NCBI GenBank assembly: GCA_963575745.1
Contig: CAUYUJ010003570.1
Coordinates: 252,501 to 316,500 of the forward strand
DNA length: 64,000 nt
From: Prorocentrum cordatum
Lineage: Eukaryota; Sar; Dinophyceae; Prorocentrales; Prorocentraceae
Direction of reading: 5' to 3'
In this document: positions 44,865-55,918 of the stretch, one piece after another
Layout: each line of letters opens with the position of its first letter
Position numbering within the stretch: the first letter of the stretch is position 1
The notes under the pieces: model-generated
What the model saw: only the letters and a program-made list of their open reading frames with translations
Told to the model about the DNA's origin: nothing
Databases searched by the model: none
Position numbers and translations under genes: made by a program

Positions 44865-45577
44865 TCAGCTTTCGCGAGGAGGTCGTTTCCCTTGATGACC
44901 GTAGCTCGCTTTGCAGCGGCGGTAACATATACTCGCATAGTGGTCGCGCGGTCGGCATCTAGTATATTGTACTGTTGTTCGGACAGGACTACCTTTGAAA
45001 TTCCTGCCGCGAATCAGAGTTCTACATGCTGCCCATTTTCGTCTGAGTCCAGTCCGTACCTGCAATCTTCGACCATGGAACGCATTGGGAAGTGATACGT
45101 CTCCTCGGTGTCGGAGTCGCGTGTGCGCCCCCACTTAGGCAGGTGCCCCCGCTGTTCATCAGCTACAGTGATCAGCACACTTTGGTCTGGAACCATCTGT
45201 GTGGGTATTTTTGAAAAGGACCTCTGGTGGAGTTGCCTCCAGCAGTTCCTTTTCATCTTGTAGTTCTGCATGCCCACTTCCATGACATGTGACTCGAGAT
45301 CGGCCTCCGATTCCTCGTAAATCATGGAAAGCCGTCCATCATCATGTGGTGGTTCGGCTTCTGAGGCTTCTCGTGCGGTTCCATCCGGTGTCGGTGCATC
45401 CGCCAATTCCTCAAACCTTGTCATGTCCTGGTCAAAACCTGCTTGAGGTTTGGTGGACTTTAGGCACTGGATGATCCTCGAATGGGCTGATCCATTTATG
45501 TCGTGTATGTTCAGTGCGGTGCCTTCTGCTTCATAGTAGTGAAATCCTGGATTCACGTCGTTGTCATAGTGGACCAA
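44865..45577 (-). pseudogene. linker between integrase and RT
   Basis: An open frame from 45577 (MVHYDNDVNPGFHYYEAEGT) is acidic and carries EEPFSKIPTQMV-like and KWGRTRDSDTEETYHFPMRS sequence, then overlaps a short frame to 44865. It lies between integrase and RT as in copia polyproteins. No catalytic motif seen. Confidence 0.45.
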
Positions 45578-45627
45578 TGTGCAGCTGTCAGCGTAAGCAA
45601 CCGGAGGTAGCTCATGGATACTCTTAG

Positions 45628-48213
45628 CTAACCTGACAAGAATACGTTCTCGATGCGGAAGTCGTTTCTGATAAGGTACTGTAATGCTACGTGTACCTGA
45701 AGAGATAGACGGCTTGCACTCGTCATTTGAAGCGTCCCTTTCTTGGTCGGTACATAGCCGAATGTCATAGCAGGTCCCCCCGCCGGTAAACTGGCCACGA
45801 ACGTCAACACTGTCCGTAGCGCAGTGTTGTCGGAGCCAATTTCTCTGGCTTTTAGTGCTTCAAGGTAGAGCGAATGTCGTGCATCACCGTATTGTACCTG
45901 AACATCGCGATGGCCCACTCGAATGATGATTTGACCCCTTGCAGGATCATTCTTTACAACTGGGAGTGGGCCGCTCCAGTCCCCCCAGTCGTCCTTTGTG
46001 GTTGTGGGGCGATGACAATCGACCAAGTCTCCTTCATCGTAGTAATGCTGACCGGTGACAGTTGTCTTAATGCGCAAGGCACGCTTGGTCTTAGCTACTG
46101 CTGTGGCCTGCGTGATAGCTTGAATGCATACCTTGCGTATCGTCTGTTCACGAGAATGATCCGACGTTTCCGTCGGCTCCCCGTGGTCCAAGACAGGCAA
46201 GTCACGAAGCATTGCTGGTTGCCGTCCAAACAAAGCTTTGTATGGAGACACCTCGTTGTAGAAGGTGAACGCGTTGGCGGCGAACAAGGCCTCGCGTAGT
46301 GCTCGTGTGAGCACAGGAGGTATGTCCAACCTGTTGAGTTCAGCTTCCATGACATGAAGTAGATGGCGTAATATGCCATTTCTGGCTTCGATCGTCGTAG
46401 CGTGCTGTCCACGCGCGCGTATCCTGAGTTCAGTGCCCTTTGCCGTAAGGACTGCTTTCGCAGTGTCGTTGTTGAGGGCACCCTCTCCGTCGGAGTAGAG
46501 TACCTTTGCAGGTCCAAACTGCATCCAGCACTGGTGATATGCATCCAGGATGCTGATCATCGCCTTGTCTGGTACTTCAATTCCAGTAGCATATCGAATG
46601 CAAAGATCGCTGATATGAGAGATATTGTGTTCTTGTTTGTAGAACATCAGGTCACATTCCACTTCTTCGTGAAATTGACCAGGCAGTGCAGTGGAGGGCA
46701 TAACCGTATGCCCAGGCTTGTCCCCAGCCCTGCACCCCCGACATGTGCCCCAAACACCTTCAATCAGGTTGAGTCCGTCGTTGTCCAGACGTATCTTGGT
46801 TAAGATGAGTATCGTCTTAGGCTCTTTCGCATGGAACCAGCGCAAGTGTAGCTTCCGCAACTCGCGTGTTACCACGCTTGGATCAAGGCTTCGAAAATTT
46901 TGTAGACTGATTTGTGCGTCGAACCGTGACCAGTCTGGAAGTCGTGGTCGCGCAGCAGGGTTACCCGCTGGTGGCGGAGGAGGTGCATCTCCACCTTGCT
47001 GTCGGCCACGTCTGACTCTAACCTGCGGCAGTCGGAGATGGCCATCCGAACTCCCAGCTCCACTCGGGGCAGGTTGCCCTGCAGCAGGTTCAGCAGCATG
47101 TCTGCCCACTGTAATCTCGTGACTGCTCGCTCCCGCTGTAGGTCCGGCTCTAGAGCCGGGCCTTGGTGATCTTAGCCGCGCAAGTGGTGGTGCGGCTGGC
47201 GCCTCGGGTGGTGGTGCTACTGGTTCAGCAGGAGCCGGTGGTTGAGGTCCTGCTGCCGGTTCGGCAGGAACCGGTGGTACCTGTCCGTGATTGTCAGGCA
47301 GCTTCCAGGGATTGGTAAACTTGCATTTGCCAGGTGCTGGTACATGTCCAGGCTTGTTCTGGCCGCAGTTCTTCTTGCAGCTCGGACATTCCCAATGGTT
47401 GTCTTCCTTATCCCACCACCTACAATGCCTAGGATTTCTGTTATGTGAGGGAGAATGCATGTTAACAATCTCCGCACATGCTGGACACCCGGGCCCTCCC
47501 GAAGGTGGTCTCGCGATCGAGCCGTCGGGTTGCCGAGGGAGAATCGGATCGTCCAAATCATATCCTCTCACGCTGGTGAGGAACACGGTGGAAGAATAAG
47601 GGTGACCATGGAAGGGATCACGGTTTACCTGGAAGAGATCGTGTGCGATATGAACTTCATCGACAAAGTGCGACTGCATCTTTGGAGTGTACTGTGCAGC
47701 CATGGGCAGTTCTCTGCTACATACCGGCGCATGTTGATGATGACCAGCACATCGTCTTCGTTCAAAAAGGGTAAGTAGAAGGCGGTGGTTGGCCATGATC
47801 TCGGTCGGTATTCGTATCAGTGCCCCATGGGAATCGCGTAAACCAGTAGTACATTGGTCCATGTTCACCTTGCAAATGTCCTTGCTTTTGGCCAATGTAG
47901 TCCATGGTGGTATCTGATCCGCCCACGTACCCACTGGATGTTCTCGTACATAAAATCGTCGAATATCGTTCTGACGTATAGCAACCTTACCACATAACTG
48001 GATATGCGGCAGATCTTCTTTGTGGTGTTCATGCCAGGTATCGAAATTGACCTGGGCGTTGACATGAGAAGGTAGTCCAGTCGTTCTGCAGTTGGGTTGT
48101 AGTATGACAACATTGACGAAACAAGCGTCTAGGTATTGCATCACAGCATCCTGGACACCCTTGTTTCCAAGGTCAACAAAGGAGCGTTTGTCGAGGTTTC
48201 CCCCTGCCGACAA
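45628..48213 (-). CDS. copia polyprotein segment: methyltransferase-like domain plus integrase
   Basis: Longest intact frame of the element, 861 codons. Residues 1-190 continue a domain that starts upstream with VDVLEFCGGS (48244-48270) and reads GGNLDKRSFVDLGNKG, VVILQPNCRTTG and VREHPVGTWADQIPPW, a class-I methyltransferase-like pattern (E-x-C-x-G motif I). Cys/His-rich C243, C246, C264, C276, C279 and C283 suggest zinc binding. A Pro/Ala linker spans about 310-430. The integrase follows: H456, H461, C491, C494 (HHCC), then D521 (VECDLMF), D575 (LYSDGEGAL) and E609 (TIEARNG), the DDE triad. The frame ends without RT, so expression of RT needs a frame change. The N-terminal boundary is not a true start. 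Confidence 0.8.
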   Translation of the reverse strand: MSAGGNLDKRSFVDLGNKGVQDAVMQYLDACFVNVVILQPNCRTTGLPSHVNAQVNFDTWHEHHKEDLPHIQLCGKVAIRQNDIRRFYVREHPVGTWADQIPPWTTLAKSKDICKVNMDQCTTGLRDSHGALIRIPTEIMANHRLLLTLFERRRCAGHHQHAPVCSRELPMAAQYTPKMQSHFVDEVHIAHDLFQVNRDPFHGHPYSSTVFLTSVRGYDLDDPILPRQPDGSIARPPSGGPGCPACAEIVNMHSPSHNRNPRHCRWWDKEDNHWECPSCKKNCGQNKPGHVPAPGKCKFTNPWKLPDNHGQVPPVPAEPAAGPQPPAPAEPVAPPPEAPAAPPLARLRSPRPGSRAGPTAGASSHEITVGRHAAEPAAGQPAPSGAGSSDGHLRLPQVRVRRGRQQGGDAPPPPPAGNPAARPRLPDWSRFDAQISLQNFRSLDPSVVTRELRKLHLRWFHAKEPKTILILTKIRLDNDGLNLIEGVWGTCRGCRAGDKPGHTVMPSTALPGQFHEEVECDLMFYKQEHNISHISDLCIRYATGIEVPDKAMISILDAYHQCWMQFGPAKVLYSDGEGALNNDTAKAVLTAKGTELRIRARGQHATTIEARNGILRHLLHVMEAELNRLDIPPVLTRALREALFAANAFTFYNEVSPYKALFGRQPAMLRDLPVLDHGEPTETSDHSREQTIRKVCIQAITQATAVAKTKRALRIKTTVTGQHYYDEGDLVDCHRPTTTKDDWGDWSGPLPVVKNDPARGQIIIRVGHRDVQVQYGDARHSLYLEALKAREIGSDNTALRTVLTFVASLPAGGPAMTFGYVPTKKGTLQMTSASRLSLQVHVALQYLIRNDFRIENVFLSG

Positions 48214-50160
48214 ACCTCGGCTGAATGCTAGCTGCGAAATACCTCAACTTCCTCCGCAAAATTCCAACACGTCCACCATGTGATGACGTCCATAGCACAA
48301 GGTGGGGGTTATGGAAACTACATCTGCGTAGGATTCAGCATGTAGCCCCGCAAGTAATGTGATGAAGCTTTCCTCTGCATCATCGCTTTCCGTGTCGGTG
48401 TCAAGGGGTGGTGTAATGCGCACCACATCCGAGTCCTTCAAGGTCATCTCCGCAGTCACCATTGCCTTCTTCGACTATCTTTGGTATCTTGCGTGGTTTG
48501 GTGCCCCCTTATGTGTCTGCTGTCTGTTTTCTTTTTGTTTGATTCGGGCATCGGTCGGTAGTGCCGTCTCTGTTGTTCAGTCTGTTGCGCAACATCAGGT
48601 GAACTGAGTGTCGGAAATCCGGGAATAGAGGGGAGCACGCGGCCGCGCTCATTCGAAGGGGGAGGGGGACGATAGTCATCGACGATCGCAACTCGCCTTG
48701 GGCGTCGACGTGGGTTCCCGTGTCCGATGAGAGCGGGTTCGGGCTGCTCCCAGTAAAATCAAATACGAATGTTGGTCGCGCCATTCGGCGACGGTGCATT
48801 GAAATTGTAGCCGATAGGCTGGTCCTGGATCTTGATGTCTTGTATGATCGTACTGTCATCCAGGTTCATCGTTGCCCGTCTGACGACACGGCCCCACTCA
48901 GGGCCATTCTTTGGAGACTGAACGTAAGTTCGAACTCCCTTATCCGCTGGTGTGTGGATGCTAAGGTGTACAGCGCTTGTGCGATTTCTCTGCGTCCTGT
49001 GCAAATCCATTGGAGCAAGCAATCTTGCGGTCATGATACCTAACGTCTTGTTGCGCCATTCGGCATCCTGCGCCCCTTGTCCATGCAAGTCCAGGGCATG
49101 CTCAGTAAGTTGTGCAGTTTCCCCTGCTTTTTTGCACGTGCACCTAGCCTTAGTCATCAAATTTTGGATGCGTTGATAGTGTGGTCCTGCCCGCTTTCCA
49201 GGCAGTCTCACGTGCCAATCAGCAGGTGTTGCCACCCATCACAGTTGGTAATCTCCCGAGGGTGAAGCACTAAATATTGTGCACCAGAGGAAAGCATAAC
49301 CTCTGTATGTGTAATACGGTCACACATATAACCACGGGCTCGGAATTCAGCGCAAGCTGTCCGTATATCCTCAATGACAAAAGCGCGAGAATGATAATGA
49401 TGCGATAAGCACTCTTTTTCTGCAGCGGCCACACAGCCGGGTCCACTGCTATCTGCGGCAGCCGCGCAGCCGGGCTTGCCACTGTCCCTGGCGCGCACGG
49501 CCGGCGCCCGAGAAAAGAATGCAGGGTTCCCCGCACTTGATGACGGCGCCTGAGTGGTCGGCCTGTCTGAGCATGCGCGGGTGGCCGTGGCACGCGCCTA
49601 CCCCCGTCGCCCATTTGGCGATGGGGGCGTCCAAATGCCCGTGCCATGCTGCGCTGCAGAGCCGCTGCTCGAAGTGAAGATATCAAACTTCTCAGCGGCA
49701 TCATCCACTTCCGCAGGTGCCCCTGTCTGTGCATCGGGCGGCGTCCACTTTGTGCCCTCCTCGTAAGTGGCCTGATATACCTTCGCCTGCAAGTTGCGCA
49801 AGGCGAAGTCCTGGTCGGCCGAGGTAAGGTTAGTCCCGAAGGAGGTATTCCTGCGATCGTGAAAGCGGACGTCTCCTCGTTGATGGAGAAGCCGATGAGC
49901 TTGGTATCCTGTGACATCATATATGTGTAGGCATCGCTCACAGCAGGTGTCCCCGCGGCTGGCTCTGGATCAGATGCCTCTTGGACAAATAGCGGGTCAT
50001 CCTCGCATTGAGGATTGGCCGTACTATTAAACGACATTGACCCTTTATCCTCAGCTGCGGCCCCGCACCCGTCAACCTTGAGTGCCAGATGTCCAGAAAG
50101 CGTCTTCATCATATCAAGCACTCTGACACCCTTTTCCAAGTAGAAGCTTGTACATCTCAG
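48080..50160 (-). repeat. internal tandem duplication of the copia element, copy 1
   Basis: Nearly identical to 50160-52420; offset about 2,063-2,086, rising to 2,269 after ~240 bp present only in the other copy (51190-51430). Both carry MATPADWHVRLPGKRAG ... SPKNGPEWGRVVRR, a membrane-like RIIIILALLSL segment and the KWTPPDAQTGAPAEVDDAAE block in broken frames. Confidence 0.85.
48244..48462 (-). pseudogene. N-terminal part of the methyltransferase-like domain
   Basis: Frame with LKDSDVVRITPPLDTDTESD, FITLLAGLHAESYADVVSIT and GRHHMVDVLEFCGGS. The motif-I-like end joins the 861-codon frame after a frame change near 48230. An almost identical second copy lies at 50330-50548, where the frame runs through to CGGSGGISQRAFSRGL. 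Confidence 0.6.
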
Positions 50161-52420
50161 AGCCAGCCGTTCTGCAGCTGGGTTGTAGTATGGCAACATT
50201 GACGAAACAAACGTCTAGGTATTGCATCACAGCATCCTGGGCACCCTTGTTTCCAAGGTCAACAAAGGAGCGTTTGTCGAGGTTTCCCCCTGAGGACAAA
50301 CCTCGGCTAAATGCTCGCTGCGATATACCTCCACTTCCTCCGCATAATTCCAACACGTCCACCATGTGATGACGTCCATAGCAAAAGGTGGGGGTTATGG
50401 AAACTCCATCTGCGTAGGATTCAGCATGTAGCCCCGCAAGTAATGTGATGAAGGTTTCCTCTGCGTCATCGCTTTCCGTGTCGGTGTCAAGGGGTGGTGT
50501 AATGCGCACCACATCCGAGTCCTTTAAGGTCATCTCCGCAATCACCATTGCCTTCTACGACTATCTTGGGTATCTTGCGTGGTTTGTTATGTTTTCTTTT
50601 TGTTTGATTCGGGCATCGGTCGGTCGTGCTGTCTGTTGTTCAGTCTGTTGCGCAGCATCAGGTGAACTGAGTGTCGGAAATCCGGGAATAGAGGGGAGCA
50701 CGCGGCCGCGCTCATTCGAAGGGGGAGGGAGACGATCGTTATCGACGATCGCAACTCGCCTTGGGCGTGGACGTGGGTTCCCGTGTCCGATGAGAGCGGG
50801 TTCGGGCTGCTCCCAGCAAAATCAAATACGAATGTTGGTCGCGCCATTCGGCGACGGTGCATTGAAATTGTAGCCGATAGACTGGCCCTGGATCTTGATG
50901 TCTTGTATGATCGTACTGTCATCCATATTCACCGTTGCCCGTCTGGCGACACGGCCCCACTCAGGGCCATTCTTTGGAGACTGAACGTAAGTTCGAGCTC
51001 CCTTATCCGCTGGCGTGTGGATGCTAAGGTGTACAGCGCTTGTGCGATTTCTCTGCGTCTTGTGCAAATTCATTGGATCAAGCAATCTTGCGGTCATGAT
51101 ACCTAACGTCTTGTTGCGCCATTCGGCATTCTGCGCCCCCTGTCCATGCCAGTCCAGGGCATGCTCAGTAAGTTGTGCAGGTTCCCCTGCTGTTTTACTC
51201 GTGCACCTCCACAAGTTGGTCGGGATGCGCTTGCAAGTAGTTGCCACTTGCAGATATGACCCGCTAGGCAACTGACTAGAACGGCCGTATGTCAAACCGA
51301 AATGGCAGAATCGCATACGCATGACCTGCAAGTCAAGATCTTCAATGGCGTCTCGTATAGGACCCTGTTTCCAGAAATATCCTGGTGGTCCCATAAGCAC
51401 GGTAGTCATGCGCAGGGCCCGAGCCTTAGTCATCAAATTTTGGATGGGTTGATAGTGTGGTCCTGCCCGCTTTCCAGGCAGTCTCACGTGCCAATCAGCA
51501 GGTGTTGCCACCCATCGCAGTTGGTAATCTCCCGAGAGTGAAGCACTAAATATTGTGCACCAATGTAACCTCTGTATGTGTAGTACGGTCACACATATCA
51601 CCACGGGCTCGGAATTCAGCGCAAGCTGTCCGTATATCCCCAATGACAAAAGCGCGAGAATGATAATGATGCGATAAGCACTCTTTTTCTGCAGCGGCCA
51701 CACAGCCGGGTCCACTGCTATCTGCGGCAGCCGCACAGCCGGGCTTGCCACTGTCCCTGGCGCGCACGGCCGGCGCCCGAGAGAAGAATGCAATGTTCCC
51801 CGCACTTGATGACAGCGCCTGAGTGGTCGGCCTGTCTGAGCAAGCGCGGGTGGCCGTGGCACGCGCCTACCCCCGTCGCCCATTTGGCGATGGGGGCGTC
51901 CAAATGCCCGTGCCATGCTGCGCTGCAGAGCCGCTGCTCGAAGTGAAGATATCAAACTTCTCAGCGGCATCATCCACTTCCGCAGGTGTCCCTGTCTGTG
52001 CATCGGGCGGCGTCCACTTTGTGCCCTCCTCGGAAGTGGCCTGGTATACCTTCGCCTGCAAGTTGCGCAAGGCGAAGTCCTGGTCGGCCGAGGTAAGGTT
52101 AGTCCCGAAGGACGTATTCCTGCGATCGTGAAAGCGGACGTCTCCTCGTTGATGGAGAAGCTGATGAGCTTGGTATCCTGTGACATCATATATGTGTGGG
52201 CATCGCTGACAGCAGGTGTCCCCGCGGCTGGCTCTGGATCAGATGCCTCTTGGACAAATAGCGGGTCATCCTCGCATTGAGGATTGGCCGTACTATTAAA
52301 CGACATTGACCCTTTATCCTCAGCTGCGGCCCCGCACCCGTCAACCTTGAGTGCCAGATGTCCAGAAGGCGTCTTCATCATATCAAGCACTCTGACACCC
52401 TTTTTCCAAGTAGAAACTAG
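50160..52420 (-). repeat. internal tandem duplication of the copia element, copy 2
   Basis: Longer copy. A 522-codon frame (50822-52390) runs through the segment, including the additional 240 bp coding for LMGPPGYFWKQGPIRDAIED ... FCHFGLTYGRSSQLPSGSYL, which resembles a C-terminal block of the methyltransferase-like domain. This suggests copy 1 lost it. Confidence 0.8.
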
Positions 52421-52796
52421 TACATCTCAGAGCCAGGGATGATAATCTTCTCGTGCCCCTGCTCCAGGCCCATGATGGTCCTCATATTGGACATGCTCCT
52501 CAAACCCAGAACAGCAGGGAGGTTCTCCCCTGAACCCTCAGCCACGTTTGCTGGGTGGGTATCAAGTCTCGGCACAGCAGGTGCCCCCGCCGGGTATCCC
52601 CTTTCCTTGCGCGCAATCTTGCAGTGCCAGGATTTATCAAATACCGCGGCACAATGTCCCACTCCTGACACGTAGAGCTCCTTCGCCAGGTTCAGCTTCT
52701 TGATGGAGTGTCCTTGGGAACGGGATACCTGTTCGAATGTTTGTGCCGTCTTTTAACCAATGATGTTGATGTTGTTGCCAATGTCCAGAAGGATAG

Positions 52797-54206
52797 TCAG
52801 CATGCCATCCACCATGGTTCCGCTGTTTGCTGCCAGAGCCAGTTCATGGCGGTCTCCAAATAGTCCTGGCACTTCAGACAGTGTCGTACCATGCGTGTCC
52901 CTGCGGCGCCTCTGCTCCAAGCAGTCGTTTCCTGAAAGATGTTAGAAACGATCATGTATCCACGGGCCTCCTCTTCCGTAATTGGGTTCTTCTTGAAGAT
53001 CCAGGCCGTGGGATACTCGTCATACGTATATGGGCGTGAAGCAGACGTAGTAGGCATGCTCATGAACGTATCCTCGTTCGCACGCATGGCCATCTGACCA
53101 CCTGTGTTTACAGTGTGTAGCATGTCGCGTTCGGAAATCGCACTAATGCCACTGCGCGCGCTCGCCGGGCTGTCCTGCGCTGACTGCGCGGACGCGTCTC
53201 GCCCGTACGGCATGTAGGTATGTTGAGACTGAAGCCACTGAGCGCCCCTGTCGGTGGCTCTCTCCATGCGCCTCAACCGCATGTCATTGACCAGCACCGC
53301 GGCAGGTGCGCTTGCAGCAGGTGCGCCTGCATTGTTGGCGGCCTCCGCTATCAGTGGCATGGGCGCATCCACAGCAGGCGCGGTGGCCTCCGTCGCCTGC
53401 CCCGCGTTGGCTGATGACGCAGGTTGCCCCGCTGGTGTTGATGTAGGGGCTGCCGTGTTGTTCACCATCATCGCCGTGACGCGGTTGAGCTCTTCGCGAA
53501 GGTCCCTGAGTTCGTTGGCCCCTCGGAGTATCTCTCCATGACGATCCAGTGCGTCCTGATCTCCAGCAAGGGCATAATGAAATTCAGCTGTTATTAAACC
53601 AGCGCCCCTGCAGATGGCGCAGGGTGCGTCAGTTGCGGTACCTTCCATATTGCCAGCCAACTGTCTGTCCACATGAGCATGTGCAACTCGGTCCCAGCAC
53701 TGTGCATGGAATATGTGACCACACTGAAGCCTCCGGACCTTGTCGTGATGCATGAAGTGATCCAGGCATATGGCACACTTGTTAAAGTCACCGTCGCTGA
53801 TGATTGGCGGTGTTGCCGATAGCCTGATACGCGTCTGGCGCTGCAGAATGGCTTCACCAACTTCATATGGAATCGGTGGGGCCGACGGTAGCTGTATTGC
53901 TGCAAGTGCTGCCGGGATAATTGCAAGTGTCCCTGCTGTATTTGGAGTAGCAGTTTGCCCCGCACGGCCCAGCATCCTGTTCGCCTGGCGCATATGATTG
54001 CGACGCTGGCGGGCCGATTGCACCGCAACGTTGGCCTGCTGCACCTCTTCAATGGCCAGAATCTCTGGGCGCAGCTCCCCCATGGATGATGGCACTACCA
54101 AGCCTGGGGCCTGCTGCTGCACATCTGAGTCCACAGGGGCGGCCAAATATCCATAATGAGGAATCTGGCCCGGCACACCTGACGTGTAAGCAGAGCCGCG
54201 CGTCAA
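52797..54206 (-). CDS. copia-encoded RING-H2 finger segment
   Basis: 469-codon frame on the minus strand. A RING-H2 zinc finger spans residues 144-199: C144, C147, C162, H164, H167, C170, C196, C199 (CAICLDHF ... LQCGHIFHAQCWD ... CAICRG), spacing C-x2-C-x14-C-x-H-x2-H-x2-C-x25-C-x2-C. All eight ligands are present. Before it is a Gln/Ala-rich helical region; after it a Leu/Glu helical stretch (ANELRDLREELNRVTAMMVN) and an Ala/Pro linker with AGQPA and AGAPA repeats; the end (AWIFKKNPITEEEARGYMIV) looks folded. RING-H2 domains usually act as E3 ubiquitin ligases; here it is embedded in a retroelement, so a role in element or host protein turnover is inference. Confidence 0.75.
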   Translation of the reverse strand: MTRGSAYTSGVPGQIPHYGYLAAPVDSDVQQQAPGLVVPSSMGELRPEILAIEEVQQANVAVQSARQRRNHMRQANRMLGRAGQTATPNTAGTLAIIPAALAAIQLPSAPPIPYEVGEAILQRQTRIRLSATPPIISDGDFNKCAICLDHFMHHDKVRRLQCGHIFHAQCWDRVAHAHVDRQLAGNMEGTATDAPCAICRGAGLITAEFHYALAGDQDALDRHGEILRGANELRDLREELNRVTAMMVNNTAAPTSTPAGQPASSANAGQATEATAPAVDAPMPLIAEAANNAGAPAASAPAAVLVNDMRLRRMERATDRGAQWLQSQHTYMPYGRDASAQSAQDSPASARSGISAISERDMLHTVNTGGQMAMRANEDTFMSMPTTSASRPYTYDEYPTAWIFKKNPITEEEARGYMIVSNIFQETTAWSRGAAGTRMVRHCLKCQDYLETAMNWLWQQTAEPWWMAC

Positions 54207-55207
54207 CTGAGACTGGTAGAAATCGTCGGCCGTCGCTCGTACACACGGGTTTTCCGGCTGCGTCCCCCACGAGGATTGCCACTTGCCTGGGCTTGATAGT
54301 CAGGATACAATGGGAAGTCCATCGGTGCAGCTGTGGGGCGTTCGGCAGCTGTCGGATCGCATGTAGGATGACTGAAACATGCTGGCACGTATCCGAACCG
54401 ATTGGGGTTGTCCGGTGATGGATTTGGGTCCGGAACATACTCCCGAGGCGGCGTCCAGTTGACGCTGGGGAGGTCGATGCCGTCCCTACGCATGCTCTGA
54501 GCAGCTTCGCGCATCTGCCGGTACATCCACTCTTGCTGACCAACTAAGCTCTCGGTCCTCTGTGCAGCGTGGTGATCAGGAAGGACAGGTTGCCCCGCAT
54601 GTGGACGCGGCGATGCGAATGGCGATGTCGCCTGCAAAGCCTGGTAGAGCTGCGGGTCCATCCGAATGCTTTGGAGCCTTGCCTGCAGGCTATTGGTGCT
54701 CCCAGCACTCTGTGGAGTCCCAAATGGAGTTGTGGCTCTGCTCATGGGTACGACGCAGGTTGCCCTGCAGGCGCTGGCAACTGCTGCACCTGAGCACGCC
54801 GCGGGTCGTTGGCGCATAGCGTGTCGGCGGGGGTAATGCCACTTGAAGTCATACCTGTCACGTCCGCACTTTGAGCCTGAGTCCAAGATCCATCAGATCC
54901 CCCTGCAGGTGTCCCCGCTTGATACATGTCCTGTAACATGAACGCTGTTGAGAACTCGACTCCCTGGATGGGCGTCGGTACGGGACAATTCAAATAGTAG
55001 GGGGTCCTTGGGATAAACCAAACCTTTCAACGATGACGCATCATTCCGAAGTTCGTACATTCTTTCGATAGAAAGATCACTACACGGATACTGCTGATTG
55101 TTGCCCCACAGGTACAAGGGATTGATCCATGCGTGCCCCACACGGTTGTGCCTGCCACATTCGCTGGGCAGACTACCTATGAACTGAACGATGCGAGTAG
55201 GAGGAGT
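54207..55207 (-). pseudogene. linker coding, several frames
   Basis: Frames 54203-54886 and 54893-55141 contain LQARLQSIRMDPQLYQALQA, PDNPNRFGYVPACFSHP and GHAWINPLYLWGNNQQYPCS with AGTPA/AGQP units. No domain recognised. It joins the phosphotransferase-like and RING regions. Confidence 0.4.
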
Positions 55208-55918
55208 TCAGCCGTTCCGACCTGCAGACATTATGATATCATTTGCCGAGCGCCAAATCGACATACTATCCCGAAGCAAGTTCATCAAACTAGCCATAAC
55301 CCATACCTCGGAGTCAACGCGCAGGCCGGACTGGATTCTAATTGCGCCCGGTATATATGGGCAAGCATGAACAAACTGGCTGCCCCTCTTCTTGCTGGTG
55401 TCGTCAGCGCGGCATGACAGTCCAATGCTAAGTATATTCGGGAAGTTTGCCCACTGAGTGCCATGAGCAAAACAACAAGGTGCACCTGGAACAGTCAAAT
55501 CTGTGATTCTCATATACAATGATTCAGGACACTTTATCCCAGGACTGCTGTGTCCGTTGCTTGGGCGGATGAAATACGTCTCGCGCGCCTCAGAGGCGTG
55601 CTGGCACTTCTTGAGCTGCAGCCTGTTCTTCTGTTTTCCAGTATCGTCGGCCATGCCAATCAGGTCCAACACAGCTAAAGCCTGGCATGCCCAGTGGCGG
55701 TTCCTGAGCCGCCGGCGCACAGTCTCCACGTGTTGGTGCCGATGCCGATCATATCCTTCAGGTGGCCAGTGTTCGAGCAACTCTGAAAGCTCATCCCATC
55801 CATCGAATTTATCGAAAGACGGCACTGCTCGCAGGAATCTATCAGAGGTAATTGTGATGAAATGGTTTGTGGCGAAGAGCAGTCGTAAGCCACTCTGAGC
55901 AGTGGCGCTGCTCCTCAT
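55208..55918 (-). CDS. Tpt1/KptA-like RNA 2'-phosphotransferase domain in the copia element
   Basis: 236-codon frame. Signatures in order: SDRFLRAVPSFDKFDGW (residues 25-41), KNRLQLKKC (97-105), YFIRPSNGHSSPGI (115-128, matching the I-R-A-x-Q-G-H-S motif of Tpt1/KptA), FAHGTQWANFPNILSIGLSC (H-G-T followed by I-L-x-x-G-L), GSQFVHACPY (the H-V-H-like strand) and WRSANDIIMSAG (the S-x-N-G-V-I-L-T-like motif). Tpt1/KptA removes a 2'-phosphate from spliced RNA using NAD+ with an ADP-ribosyltransferase fold. The frame stops soon after the last motif; the segment is bordered by frameshifts, so it is part of a longer polyprotein. Activity is not assured because some motif residues differ. Confidence 0.65.
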   Translation of the reverse strand: MRSSATAQSGLRLLFATNHFITITSDRFLRAVPSFDKFDGWDELSELLEHWPPEGYDRHRHQHVETVRRRLRNRHWACQALAVLDLIGMADDTGKQKNRLQLKKCQHASEARETYFIRPSNGHSSPGIKCPESLYMRITDLTVPGAPCCFAHGTQWANFPNILSIGLSCRADDTSKKRGSQFVHACPYIPGAIRIQSGLRVDSEVWVMASLMNLLRDSMSIWRSANDIIMSAGRNG

